Source of the DNA: Zeugodacus cucurbitae
Taxonomy: Eukaryota; Arthropoda; Insecta; Diptera; Tephritidae
NCBI RefSeq assembly: GCF_028554725.1
Contig: NC_071671.1
Span: 57,306,501-57,370,500, forward strand
DNA length: 64,000 nt
Direction of reading: 5' to 3'
Below are positions 12,461-25,488 of the stretch, one piece after another. The notes beneath the pieces were generated by a model. It did not search any database and was not told the DNA's origin. It saw only the letters and a list, made by a program, of their open reading frames with translations. The number at the start of each line of letters is the position of its first letter. Positions within the stretch are counted from its first letter, which is position 1. Both the position numbers and the translations under genes were made by a program.

Positions 12461-14850
12461 AGCTTTCAAGTTGAGGACAAGTAGATATAACTATTTTCTT
12501 TTGAAGACAAAGAATACTACCAAGAAGTTCAGAGAAATTTACAGATAAAAAAACCAGTTCAGTTTGTTAAAACTGTACTTCATTATAAAAAGCACTACTT
12601 GTTTTCACGCAACAAATTAGCATGAGATTGATTGATTAATGAGCAAGTAATCATGTAAAAGGTGTGCTTACTAATTACCTCGGTACCTAGTAATTATCTT
12701 TTTATGTATACTAATTAGCCGCCTTGAGCAACAATTTACTAATACTTACCGTAAATTTATGTAATACTAACTACTTATGCTTAATTTATTTTGATTTATT
12801 CAACGAATAAAGTTTGAACAGAATAGAACTGAGTTTGTGGGCTGGGGCATTGGGTCTTATGTGCATACAATTATTTTTTATTACACTCGAGGGTAAATAA
12901 TTCGGAATGCTAAGTGGATTGGTGTTTAAAATGAGCTTACTTAAATATTTAAGAGATGTTTTCAAATTTGATATTCTGTAATTTAATAGGCATCAAGATA
13001 TACTAAGCAACATTTTGAAATTACTAATTGATTATTAGTACTTAATCGACTATAAATTAGTAACAAATTGAATATATAATAACAATATAGAAAGAGAGAG
13101 AAAGAGAGTTGTGAGAATGCGATAAGGAGTAACTCAATTTATACGGAATATAAATTTATCACTCAAATTTCAACTTTATTGCATTTACTGTAAATCTAGC
13201 TATTTTTAACCTTTCGCTTACAAGCCAGTCACAAATTTTATTACATAAAATAAAATAAAAAGAATCAAAGTGCATTGCACTTGCTGCAAATTGGATTCGC
13301 TTCGAGAACTTACAACCTACTACATGGTGTCTTAGATAGTATGTATGGAAGGCAAGTAAAGGGCGTTCGAATGCATGTGCTGCAAAGAAAATCTTTAAAA
13401 GTTCCTGAATGTATATATAGCTATGAATCCGCATATCACAGCGACAATGAACTTGCCGCCGATCAGATTTGTAAACGAAAATCGCCTTGAGGCAAGTATA
13501 TATGTAAGCAATCTCGCCAACATTTTGCAACAGCAATTTAGACACAGACCCATGCTTATTACCAGCTACGGTATAAAGAGAGAACAGCAACAACAAAAAT
13601 AAAAAAATAAAAGATTGCTGTAACAGCATAAACTGCGGCAGATAAACGATGATGTGCTCTGGTGGCAGCACACGACAGAATCGATATAACCCCAGAACAG
13701 CAACACAGCAACAAACAACAAGCAAGGAAAGTAACTTGAAAGGAAATTGCTTGTGCTGCTCAAAAGCACTGTTAGATGATTGGCAGCAACAAGGAACCAT
13801 ATGCTACACAGCGCAACGAGTGCAGCAGCAATCAGCGATGACTTTTGCAGTTAAGGTGAATGCACCCGAAAGCGAAAGAATTTAATAAAGCAGAATAAGA
13901 AGAATAAAAAATACATAACAAAAAAATATGGAAAAAGTAGAAGAACAAGAAGAACAAGCTAAAAATAATGACAGCTTATTTTCAGATTCTCCGCAATTGG
14001 TTTTGATGCCGCAAATCAGCCAAAAAGTGAAACTGGTTATGATTGCTGCAACATTTCAATTATGTTTTGAATGCTGATTGGCCGCACGGCCACCTCATGC
14101 CCACTCAACCCACTGCTCGAACTTTAGTTGCTCCCACTTTTGCAATCTCCCTACTAATTTAGCTACCGCAAATGGTCGAGTGTATTGAATTATGAATTTC
14201 ATATGATTGCCAGTTGAAGAGCAGGAATATTTCTGCCAATTGCCATTACTCGCACAATCGGCAATGAAAAGTGAGTGCAGTTAATGCTATCATCGTCAGT
14301 CAGAAATAGCCACTCAATTGATTTAGTGTTTGGCAAGTGAAAACGGACAGTGATTGAGTGGAGCTATGATGTGCACTTTAATAGTTTACGAGTATATGTA
14401 TATACTCATATATCGATTAATACACTTAAAAAGTGGTCATGCTGCACATTTAATGCACATGTATGTAGTTATGAAGTAGACGTGAAAGAATGTAGGTAGC
14501 TAGAAAATTAATACTACATGGAATATAATGCTTATGAAAAATCATGCTTTTCAAAGCAATTCCATAGTTTTGCTACATTAACGACATCCAAAGAGAATAT
14601 TTCCGGTTCAAAAAGATAGTCAACAAAATAAGAATAATTCAAAGAAATTATGCCAGGTATCCGTTCGCAACGAGTAGTATATATATTCATTCATTCAAGT
14701 GACTGTTTTATCAACTTTCAAAGCTCATAAACAAACTGATAAACTATTCTTAATCCAAGAAAGTTAGTCACACAATATGAATAAGAAGTGTTCCAACAAA
14801 AGATCATAGGTTGGACAATCACGAATTTTCTTTTACAAGAATTATAATCA
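12461..14850. other. AT-rich non-coding with many TAATTA-type motifs
   Basis: From about 12600 to 13080 there are many TAATTA/TTAGTA homeodomain-like core motifs and short palindromes, which is common in AT-rich intronic DNA. The 213-codon minus frame at 13159-13800 is Leu/Phe/Cys-rich, partly antisense to CAA repeats, and matches no family I know. Confidence 0.35.
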
Positions 14851-14855
14851 ATTAA

Positions 14856-15578
14856 GGGGTTATATACAGTTAGGCCGAAAAAAAGTGAATTTTCCAGAAT
14901 TTTTTCTGAGAAAACTTATTAATTTATTGATCCAAAAATTTATACACATATTATGGTATCTTTTAACTGTATTTTAAGACTTAGTACTAGTAAAAATATT
15001 TATTTGAAAAAGAGCTACAGCTGATCTCCAGGAGCTCCTCTCAAAAAAGACGTTTTGCGGTGACCACTATATCTCGGAACTGGATCATTTGAAATTAAAA
15101 AACCAAACAGATTTCGTTAAAATAATATTAAAATAAATTAAATATTAAATAGGAATAAGCAAAATAAAATTTTTTGACAAAACGGCGGTTTATCAAAAAA
15201 AAAATCGATTCTTCACCGAAATTTCGGCCTTAAATTGTTTATAAAAAAAAAAATATTTATCGGAGAGAAAAAATCTTCGATTAATTACTAAAAAATATAT
15301 TTAAGAAGGTCGTGTTAAAATTTGAGACTAATCGGTCTAGCCGTTTTCGAGTAATGTTGCTCACCGACTTTGAAAACACCATTTTGAGAAAAACGCGCTG
15401 CCGCTCGGACCTTGTACTTCCAAGCACTCTGAAACGCCTTTTCAAATTTGCTTGTAACTTTGAAAATATTCACCGAAACGATATGAAATTTTCTGTGTGT
15501 ATTCTTAAATATATGTACATTAAGAAAATGAAATAAAAAAAGTCGATTTTTTTGAAAATTCTAACTGTATATAACCCC
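14856..15578. mobile_element. TTAA-flanked MITE, copy A (723 bp)
   Basis: Perfect 18-bp terminal inverted repeats GGGGTTATATACAGTTAG are directly flanked by TTAA at 14852-14855 and 15579-15582. TTAA could be a 4-bp piggyBac-style duplication, or TA duplication within a preferred TTAA site. The interior is non-coding. It contains the family signatures CCGACTTTGAAAACAC and GAGAAAAACGCG, and GATTTTTTTGAA just before the right end. Small open frames inside it are not proteins. Confidence 0.85.
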
Positions 15579-15689
15579 TTAAGTTTAGAAAATATTATAC
15601 CTAATATTTATTAATGCTGAAACAGAGCATTGTACAAAACAGCAGAAGTTTGTAAGACTATTACACGTCTTCTTCTATTATGGGGTTAG

Positions 15690-16323
15690 GGGTAGTCAGA
15701 GACACGAAAAAATTAGAATTTTCAATAACTTTTTTTTGCTATCAAATCATGTTATGTTACAAAAGTAATAATATGGCATTATTATACAATGTTTTGACTT
15801 AAAGTCACGTAAATTTAAAAAAAAAAAATTAAAAAAATTATATTTTCCAAAGTTATAGCTGTCTGTGTTGACCCAGTTTCAAAAAAAGGTCCTTGCCGTG
15901 ATTAATTAAGTCCTTGGAGATTAATCTAAAATAAATCGGATAAAAAAACTAGTTTTATAAATTCTGGCCCTGATCCGAAGACTTTTTTTCAAAAACTAAC
16001 AAAATGTCGTCCTCAGGAAATTTTTTTTTAGAATCAACAGTAAATTGGCTTAAAAAATCGAAATTTTGAAAAAAAATCCTTCGATTCAGGCCTGAGTTTA
16101 TTATGTATTCTAAAATTTGTATGAATTTCATTAAAATCTACCGAGCGGTTATCGAGTTACAGTTGTCACCAGTTCAAAAAACATAGTTTTGAGATAAACG
16201 CATTTAACGTTTGACACCACTGTGTTGGAGTGCCTGAGCGCTCTATGTTATTTGTCGAATAACTCGAAAAGTAATTATAGGATCAACTTTAAAAAAATTG
16301 ATTTTTTGAAAATCCTGACTGCC
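15690..16323. mobile_element. Related MITE, copy F (older, degenerate ends)
   Basis: The left end GGGTAGTCAG follows TTAG, and the right end is CTGACTGCC, so the termini are inverted copies of a GG(C/T)AGTCAG-like end. The interior has TTTTGAGATAAACGCA and, just before the right end, GATTTTTTGAAAATCC. This matches the layout of the other copies. The TTAA sites have mutated, so the boundaries are approximate. Confidence 0.55.
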
Positions 16324-16355
16324 ACATGCAAGAGAGTATGAGAACAGATTATTAA

Positions 16356-16768
16356 GGGACTAGATGGGTTTCACGACTTTAAAATTTTTTTTTTTATCGT
16401 CACCATCTCTAAAATATTGTCATAATATTCATGTCAATTCAATTGCTGACATCATAACTCAACGAAAAATTTACTGAAAAAATTAAACTGAATGTTCTTG
16501 AATATATTTACTATACAATGGACCTACGATCTTTTTTGAATTGAAATTGAAAATTGTCAATTTGGCATTAAAAAACGACAATTTTTTTACTTAAAAAATT
16601 AATTTTTATTTATTTTTGATATTTATCAAAAATCGTAGACAATCTATAGGAAATACATTCAACTTTAATAACCTTTTTGATTTTTTTTGTTTCAGCTACT
16701 CATTCGGCCGAAAACATATCATTCACGAAAATGGCCTAATTTTTCATTGGTTACACTGGTAGAGCGCC
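16356..16768. mobile_element. TTAA-flanked MITE, copy G (413 bp)
   Basis: It is flanked by TTAA at 16352-16355 and 16769-16772. The left end GGGACTAGATGGGTTTCAC resembles the GGGTTACATGGGTTTC ends of copies D and E. The right end is only loosely inverted (GGCGCTCTACCAGTGTAAC). It contains GGCCTAATTT near the right end, a phrase shared with copy D. Confidence 0.6.
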
Positions 16769-16772
16769 TTAA

Positions 16773-19640
16773 CTACATACGGATGCGTTTATTTTCACTT
16801 CAGGGAATTCTGCCGAGCTCGCTGGAAATGACGTCACAATGGCAGAATATTTAATACTTTTCTACAAAAATTTCAGCAAGCCCTCATTAAATGTGTATTT
16901 TTAAGGTAATACAAATTTTCAACAAAATATTTCATTTATTATATGAAAAAAATATTGAAAATAGACCGTTTCTTTCCGGCAACTCTTTAGAGTATCTTTG
17001 ATAATTAATTTCCATGTGATTTACACCAGTTATTTGTTCGTTTCGCTACCCTACAAGATTTGACGAATCAACCTATACAACAAAATCTCGGTTAAAAGAC
17101 ATACAAATCTTTTATGCGAAATAGAATATGTTCCAGCAAATATTATAGACCTAAAGTACTTTTAAAGATCCAGTCAAAATATAAAATGAACTGATTGAAC
17201 GTTAAGATAAATTTCTTATATAGTAAATGTCTTTATAAAATTATTTTTTCTTACTAATTTCTCGATCTTATGCATAGCTAAAATAAGAGAAATAAACTTA
17301 AATTTTTATCAAATAAAAACAGAACCAATTTGAGTCATCAAATGTCTCATGCTCTGGTAGTCGCTGAGAAGCCAGTTGTTGTACTTTAATACTACTTTAT
17401 TACACAATCGACTATGAATGTATGTAAATGAGTGACAATTAAAATATAAAACAAAACAAATATGAAAATGAAATAGAATAAATAAAAAAAATAAATAAAG
17501 AAGCAACGAGGTAAGAAAATTGAAAGATGTCATTGCCTTTGAACCGAAACGTGAACGCAGTAGAATGAGTAAATTAAAAAAATGAAGAAAGAAGAAACTA
17601 CATGTAATAAAATTTGTGTTCAACTGACTTAATAAACAACAATACAAACAACAACAACAACACACAGCAGGCTACCACACATGAAGTTGGTAGAGAGGTG
17701 TAAAAGCTTGAGACTAGAAGATGATGTACAACGAGAGTAGGAGGCAGGCACCTGTACACATATAGATCTTAGGTGTGTGTCTATAATGTTTTTAACATAA
17801 AAAGGAGTGTTTGCTGTGCCTCAACTGTTGAGACTGTTGAGTGTGTGGGCAAATGACAGGCGTCAATTGATTTTATTGCATTCAACATTTATGTGTTTTA
17901 ATGATGAGTTGATACTGATATAATGACAAACGGCTGCGCTGACTTGTACAACAGACAACGCACTGGCACGAAGTGAGTGACCGACAAGTGAAGACGCAGT
18001 GTTGACGGAAATTCAAATTCACAAATCGTCTGTGGTCGAAAAGGTTAAAATTGAGTTTGAGGAACCGAGTGCTTAGTTTGAGCAGGTGGCAGTGGAAGCT
18101 TGTGTATGCGGAGACACATAACAACATACATACATACATCTGTTACTTTTTATATACAAATCTACATACAACATTGTACAACAAATCAATCCGCTTAGAA
18201 ATTTTTTCGGCGCTTAGTTATCGATTGTGTGCCTCTGATATCGCCCTATAACTGCCACTTTCCAACTCTACATCTAACTCAACAATTGTGTGCATTAATA
18301 TGTCTGGCGTCAGCTCGACCAATAAAGCGCTAATAATAGTTAAATTATATGTGGTAAGTTGCCGCATTTCTTCATTATTAAAGTGGTAGCGCTTAGCGCC
18401 GTCAAGTCGTATAAATTTCGCCGAAAAGCTGCTTAGTGAAGAAGCATAGAAAAATAATACTGTAAATGGAGCTATAAACATAAAACAAGAAAATTTTTTT
18501 GGAAATAAACGATTGCATAATTCGGCTGAAAAATATGCCATGTGGTTATTAAAAGCAATAAAATCATAATTGTGGCCGCCAAAAAATGTGTCTGCATAAA
18601 TTAGCGTTCCAAAGCCGTTTATGGAATATAATTTTTTGGTTAAATAGCTCAAAATCTCTTGCGGTTTCGAAATTGTGAAATAATAGATGATATTTTATTG
18701 CGCTCGATGCCCATATTTGTTAATTTTTTTTAATTGTGTATTTGCTTTGAAAATGAGTTTAAATTCAGAGAAAAATTATAACAACAATAATACATTTTTA
18801 GTTTCACAGATTTTCGTGACTATCGACAAATAATTTCATATTTTTATTGCATTGAAATATTTTATATTTTAAGTGAATTTTCATTAATAGGAAAATACAT
18901 GACACCTTCGGAGTGCGGAGAGCAAAGTTGTCTGCCATATAGATGAGCAACGTCATCTCTTGAGATGTGAATATTAATAGTCAAACCTTAGTCTTTATTA
19001 AAAAAATAAGACATACCTATTGGGACACTATATTTCAAAGTCCATAGCTTTCCATCTAACCGAGAAAATAATATCACTAAACAAGTGACTAAAAGTTATT
19101 CCCTTCCAAACAGATATCCAAATGAAAATAATATCAATGCAGTCCCATCAAGTTCAACTGCGTAAGTATAGCCAAAAAGGCAATCAATAGAATTTCACTA
19201 GAGAACTCAGGGGATCTTACTTGTGTAACCTGTCCCGTTCCCCTATAAATTCAACTCAAGCCATAGAACAACACCCATTCAGGACTTACAAACATAACTT
19301 TAAGATAATATAGACGAAGGAAAGACACAATTTTATGATAGAACACATCACCCAGCACCTCAACTCCATGCAATATTTGAAAAGAAACGGATATGAGATA
19401 TACATTGTGGAACCTTGGAACATTACATTTACGAATACCCACCTTTAGGTGAAATATTTTCGAAAATGCAAAATTTTTCTGAATATGAAAAGGGAGAACA
19501 TTTGGCCTGTTATTGAGAAAAAATTTCAAGAAATTACAAGCACTAATTTAAAATGTAGCATATTTTTTGGTCTCCAGCAAAAAGCAATTTTTAAAAAACT
19601 CTACAAAAACCGAAACTCTCGTCAAGACTGATGAACTACT
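16773..19640. other. AT-rich non-coding
   Basis: I recognise no element ends, splice-flanked exons or RNA genes. Frames such as those at 17309-17665 and 18218-18652 (minus) have biased Leu/Phe/Cys composition and no domain pattern. Confidence 0.35.
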
Positions 19641-19644
19641 CTAG

Positions 19645-20371
19645 AATTCTACTCTGCTTTAGAAGCCGAAAAAAGCGTTTTTTTAGTCATTTTTTTTTTT
19701 GAAAGGGAAGGAAATGATTGCGGTAAACGGAATTTTAAGACGATAGTGTACTATATTTAAAACTTAAAAAACAATATTTATTATTAAAAAATATTGAAAT
19801 TTTTTCAAAGTTCTTAGTATTATTCTGGAGGGCCTGGAGTCTGCAGGTGTAAATCGGTGCCGGTGATAGAGGTCGTGCGATGCATCTGAAACAGTCGAAC
19901 CAATTTTTTTTTTTAATTTTTATAAGTTTCTTTTCTTTATGAACTAAAAAAATACCGAAGAAGTTATAAAAATCCAAATTTTTTCGAAGTTTGAAAAAAA
20001 ATTCACTTAAAAAAAAATTACTTTAAGTTGCAAAACAAGTAGTTTAAATAATACTTTTGTCCAACTTTTTTAGTTCAAATAGGCGATAATTTAATACTGA
20101 TACTAGATCACTTTGTTTTTTTTTTCGATCGGACATATATTCTTTTTGCTATCGCCGGCACCGTTTTCTAACACTTGTGAAAATGAAAACTCGCGCTTTA
20201 AAGTTCTGCCTGAGCATTCGCACCTGCTCGACGCTCGGGTACTAAAACTGCTCGAAAATATATCGAATTGACCTCTGGAATTTTAAAGACACATTCTTGG
20301 ATAGTTTTGAAAGAGATTTAAAACAAAACAAAAAAATCGATTTTTTGAAGCCTGTAAATCAGACTACTGTC
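19645..20371. mobile_element. MITE copy B, sister of copy C
   Basis: The right end reads GCCTGTAAATCAGACTACTG, the inverted form of the left end seen in copy C (GGCAGTAGTCTG). The interior matches copy C over several hundred bases, including 'GACGATAGTGTACTATATTT', 'GGCCTGGAGTCTGCA' and 'GCATTCGCACCTGCTCGACG'. The flanking TTAA has decayed (CTAG on the left, TGAA on the right). It is about 130 bp longer than copy C. Confidence 0.75.
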
Positions 20372-21220
20372 TGAAGCTTGGTCAGATAGATTATATAATA
20401 TTTAAATTTACTTGAAGTGGAAAGCATTGACATATTTAAATAAGTATAGTATTATTGTTATATAGTATTTACCTGCTTGAGTGGTTCCTAATATTAAAGA
20501 TTTTAGAAAAGGCTTAATCATCTAATCATTCTCCAAACATAATATTTATATTTACTGCGAAATAACCAGCTCATACAAAACAAACATTTAAACAAATAAC
20601 AAACCTCATTTATATGGAACTTTAAATATTTATAGAAACAGAATATGCGGAGGAGGTCAACATACCTACGAAATAGCCATAAGTAAATATGGTAGTCATA
20701 CATGTATAACATACGAATTTTTATGGTTTTTTCCTCAAGTAAAGAAGTTAAGTAACCTCCCCATAAACCTAAACAATTATGCATGAGTATATTTGAATAT
20801 TTCGTTTGCTTAATTAAGCATTTTAATGTTCGTTATGTTTGTTGTGAAGCTTCTAGCATTAATTGCATTAAATGATTATTTTATGGCTTAAAAATGAATA
20901 ACTACTTTATGGCTTCTTAATTTAGGTTTTAGTGTTTTACAGTATTCATGCTCAGCGTAAGTTTGCTGAGCTTGTAATTTGTCCTTTCACGCTTTTAGCA
21001 TGTAATTAAATGTAAATATTTGTTTTTGTGAGACCACAACAATAAAATGGATTTATTTAAAAAAAAAAACTGTGCCAATAATTAGGAGTTTTGGTTGCTT
21101 GGTGTTCACTTAATCGATAAGTTTTAAATAGTTTTAGTTCATAAGAAGTATGTCAAGGATTTTTAATTTAGTGGTTTTGAATGGTTCTATGTTGATTATC
21201 GTAAAAGGTAGAAAATGTAA
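20372..21220. other. AT-rich non-coding
   Basis: Nothing beyond A/T tracts and short direct repeats is seen. Confidence 0.35.
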
Positions 21221-21224
21221 ATTA

Positions 21225-21790
21225 CGATTTTCAATAGTTAATAAAAGTTTTGGAAGCTATTTGGTAATATATTGTTCAAAGAGACTATTAATTGAACAAT
21301 TAAGTAATATACCTTATAATGAGACAATTACAAATTACGACATTAGTATTTATTTGAAAAGAAATTAAGAAAAAAGTCTCTATTGAATACTAACTCGAAA
21401 TCTATTGTATTGTGTTCAAATCGATTCTTAATTAAATAATGTACCATATAATGAAACAATAATTACTCATTACCTTGTAAGAAAATAATTAATAATTACT
21501 TCATTAGCAAAAAAAGAATATAATATTCGCTATTGAACTCTAACTTTTGAACTTTATGGAAGTGTGTTCATATCGATAACTAATTGAACATTTAACTTAT
21601 AAGGAAACAATTAGTAATTACTCAATTAGTACTTGATTGGTAATAATGTAATGGAAAAGCTATTGAATCTTTTGAATTGTCCAAATCAACTGCCTATTAA
21701 GCAATTAATATAATTTTTCAAAATCAATTTTCTTAATTGTTCTCAATTTATTGCTTTATTAGTATTTAATTGTTAACAATTCAACCTTAT
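21225..21790. repeat. Diverged tandem array, about four units of 130-155 bp
   Basis: Starts near 21225, 21381, 21531 and 21661 share the order CTATTGAA(T/C), then GTTCAAATCGAT, AATTGAACA, ATAATGA(A/G)ACAAT and ATTA(C/G)TTCATTAG. Units differ greatly from each other, so the array is old. It includes one TATCGATA and many TAATTA cores. Confidence 0.55.
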
Positions 21791-22095
21791 GAGATGTATG
21801 GTATCCGAGAAAGATTTATACATATATGACTAGTGAGTAAAATAAGCATCGAAATAAAACTTATTGAAATAATCGATGTTGACCTTATTCAAAGAAATGT
21901 TGGATTTTGGGATTGCTTTATATCAAACCAGCTGGCCCAGCGGAGAAGTTTCTTCCGCCTTAGAGGCAGATTTTTGATCTTATTGAGTTCATTTTTATAC
22001 ATTGATTAGGATAATAAAAAAATCAAGTATGATCCTTTATTAGCTATGTATTTTGGTGCATGGTTTGCATGGTTAGTGAAGCACCTTGTAACTTA
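21791..22095. other. Short non-coding spacer
   Basis: No feature is recognised. Confidence 0.3.
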
Positions 22096-22099
22096 TAAT

Positions 22100-22420
22100 C
22101 AGACCTTTTTCATTTTATAATCAGGCGCAAGAACAAATAACGCAGAAGGTTTTCTGTCCCGTGAACATGCCACATACATATAATTGACCATTGGAAAAAC
22201 ATGAATGTTATAAATTCAGACCACATACTTTCAAGAAGTAACCTTCTCATTTGTTAACGGTCCGGTCATAGATAATGCAAGGCAGATCGGAAATTGAAAC
22301 TCAAACGGCAAATCGTTTGGCATCAGCGGAGTCCGCAGAATTAAAACTTCTTCACCTTCGAAATTTCCTTTGAGTATCATGGCATAGATCACATTGTTCA
22401 TATATATTTTTGTACCACTA
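22100..22420 (-). pseudogene. Remnant of Helitron helicase C-terminus
   Basis: On the minus strand the frame reads NNVIYAMILKGNFEGEEVL, then LRTPLMPNDLPFEF, then QFPICLALSMT. After two stops it continues MYVACSRDRKPSALFVLAPD. This order (ILKGxFxGExVLIPR, MxPxDxPFEF, QFPxRLAFAMT, LYVACSRVGKPSxLFVYAPD) is that of the PIF1-type helicase at the end of Helitron Rep/Hel proteins. The NKAQGQS motif expected between them is destroyed. No Helitron 3' hairpin or CTRR end was found. Confidence 0.75.
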
Positions 22421-24600
22421 AACGCGTTCAGTTAGCCAGTTTTAGTTGGTTTAAGTTTCGAAGCATGACTACTATGGAGCCAATCTTTAGTCGTAAATTG
22501 GTAAGACAGACTCAAACATTTAATTTTATTGTCATAAATTAGTATGAAACTTTTATAATAAATCATCACACATCTACAAACTGATTGGTCTTTCAGAACT
22601 TGGGCTAAAGATTATGCTTTCGCTACAATTAGAGGGCAAGGAATGTTCGGTCAATGGATATAAAATGTTGACTGTTTACATTTAGAATGACTTGGACCGA
22701 TTATCTACTACAACAGTTTTATTTGGTGTCTTTAATATGAAAAATATTCTTAAAAATATTGATAAATATAGTTTTTTTAAATATTTTGAAAATATTTTTT
22801 TAATATATTTTTTTCAAATTAATTGGCTACAATACCAAATTATCGTTTAACTTTATCGTTTACCGACCATTTTGTACCATAGTTTGTTAAACATAAATAC
22901 CGTATTTTTATTTTAATATTGTAGCTCTACAACAACAATTGAATGACACAACTTTGCTTGGTATTATGTACTGAATTGACAATAAAATTGTTCAGCTCTT
23001 TACGTATGTGGTTTTTGTTGAAGAGAGCGTTATCTAACCACCGCTTTGTCGTGAAGTTCTGAGTCATTTTGATAATTTTTTTTTTTGCAGAATTTATTTA
23101 TTTTTCCAATAAAACACAAACAAAAGAAATTGAGAACAAAGCTTAGATAGCTTTAATTATACTTTGAAATAATTATATTGAAAATGTTTACAATAAATTA
23201 ATTAAAAATTTAAGTAGTACAAGAGTATGTGATAAAACCCCTACCTTTGAATTGAAATGCGTTATCTTCACAATCAGGTCACAGTAAATGCAATACTTTC
23301 GCAAATATTTGCATACTCATAACAACAAATAATGTTATCTGCCCCAAATCAACAACAAGATGCACTTAATAAGAATTTAAAAACAATTCAAGAACCATAA
23401 ATATACGCATTTAACACAAAAAAGACACTTTGAAGTTTACACAAATCTTGCCGATCACTATACATATATACGAAAGGAATTTCGTAATTCACGCACGAAT
23501 TTATCGAACACAACAACAACAAAAGCAAACACGTAATTAATAAGAATTTCAAATCAGTTTGGGCACTAGTTGGCTGGTCAAGGCAAACGCTTGCTGTAAT
23601 ATAGAACGAGCTTGGTTTGAGCTTACAAAATGCTAATTTGCGTAATTTGGGCCAAAAATATTAACGAGCCAATTCAGGCTTACACACTATAAATTTATAA
23701 ACACACACACACTCACATAAGTAGACACGCCTACAAATGCATGAAATTTTCAATTTCGTATTCTGTCTCGTATTAAAACGCCAAACGAGTAGCAAACTAA
23801 ATATAAATTTTCTGTCGGCAGAAATAAGTAAATGAAAATGCGAAACCGTTAATTTTATTTCATATCAAATTACTACGTCGTCGTCGTTGTTGAAGAGAAC
23901 GCGTGCAAGCGACACCGTAACAAAGGTAGTACTGAGATGGGAAAAACAAGTGCTGCAACACAAGTCAAATTAAGCTAAGCTTCAGCTTGAGCTTGAGCAA
24001 AAGTCGTCGGCGACGTAGAGTGGAATCGAGCGGAATAAAGAGTGTATGCCTTTTGTTGTTGTTGTTTTCTTTATTTAAAGCTTGTTTGTATTGTCTCGGC
24101 GTTGGATTTGCTGGGGTTGCTCTAACGAGTTTTTTGTGACTTACTTAAAACAAAAAATATATTTATATAAATATATACAAACACATGATGGTAAATATGT
24201 ATGCATGCAATTCCATATGGAGGCTGTCAAGCAAGACAAGTGGGATTCTCGTACATTTTTTAACGCCTTTGCTCTGAATGTTTAACTTCTTTCTTATTTT
24301 TATTTTGGGCATTTTTTTTAACTTTATTTTTTTTTTATTATTTTGAATTTTGTTTTTGAATGTTGTAATTATCTCCTTCTTTGTACAACAGCACAACAAC
24401 AACAACTATTTTTTTTATTTCAGGTTTTGCGTGTTTTGTATACTGCAAGCACTTTAAATTTAACGTTACTATTCTTGAGCATTCTTTTTTCGGCATTTTG
24501 ATATCAATAAATCTGCCAACTTTAATCGTCAGTGGATTTTAATAAGAGATTGTGTTGAAGCTCATGAATCCAAAGCAGTTTCAGTGTATGTGTATAAAGT
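22421..24600. other. AT-rich non-coding
   Basis: Simple A/T tracts, CAA runs and CACA dinucleotides only. No exon or element ends are recognised. Confidence 0.35.
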
Positions 24601-24629
24601 TTTAATGGTACAAATTCGGCTATATAAGA

Positions 24630-25165
24630 TTTTATCGATATTTTAAATAAATCGTTATCGATATTTATCGGTTAAAAATATATCGACATTTTTTCTAAAT
24701 ATTTAAACTCGAAATTTACGAAATAAGTAACGGTTCCAATCGATATTTATCGAGTTAAATTAAAAAAATCGATATATATCGATAATATGTAAAAATAATG
24801 ATTTTTTAACACGCTATAGTTATTTCAGTTTTTTTTTAAATGAGCATACATTTAATATCGATATATATCGAGTTCAATTAAAAAACCTCGATATATATCG
24901 ATAATGTGTAAAAATATCGATTTTTTTAAACTCGATATAATTTTTTCAAATTTATGTGAGCATGAGCAGGATTCTTTTCATTAAAATTACTTGAATTTCA
25001 AATTATCGATAAATAATTCCGGTTATTTTGTACCATCGATTATTTAAATGATTTATAATGAAGATTTTCTTCACAAAACAATAAACATTTCACAGATATG
25101 CAATTAAAGCTGCAGTGGTGAAAATTTCCAAAGAAAACAAGTCAAAACAAAATTATCGATAATTT
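24630..25165. promoter_or_regulatory. Cluster of seven TATCGATA (DRE-type) motifs in a diverged tandem repeat
   Basis: Perfect TATCGATA occurs at 24633, 24656, 24777, 24856, 24896, 25004 and 25154, with further one-base-off copies. Two units of about 117 bp (near 24731 and 24848) repeat the pattern ATCGATAT...ATCGAGTT...TCGATATATATCGATAAT...GAGCAT. In Drosophila TATCGATA is the DNA replication-related element bound by DREF and overlapping the CGATA sites of BEAF-32. Function here is inference; it may equally be an A/T satellite whose unit contains ATCGAT. Confidence 0.5.
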
Positions 25166-25488
25166 TCGCTACTTCTTATAGCTAAAAGGACTCCAGATAT
25201 TTTTGGACAATATCACTTCAGGGATTAGATTTTCAGATCGGTCATAAAATTAATTTCTGAATACCGGATGATCCCCTTAAAAAAGTTTAGCTTGAGTCCA
25301 AAAAAAAATCTGTCTGTGAAAGAAATATAACACTATATAGGTATATCTTCTTTGATTTCTTGTTTTATAGCGTGCTGAAACTTGGATAATCACAAGTTTA
25401 AGCGTTGATGATCTTGTACAGATCGATAAAAGATCTCGTGAACCGATTAGATGTAAGATCGGAGGTTAAAACATATTTAAGATGGTTT

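Noticed and set aside
13159..13800. 213-codon minus-strand frame
   Set aside because: Leu/Phe/Cys-rich, partly antisense to CAA repeats, no signal peptide or membrane-domain pattern I can assign, and no splice or start context; kept only as non-coding.
20465..20490. Minus-strand CAAGCAG|GTAAAT as another recursive splice site
   Set aside because: No pyrimidine tract or branch site upstream and a weaker donor than the 896/897 site.
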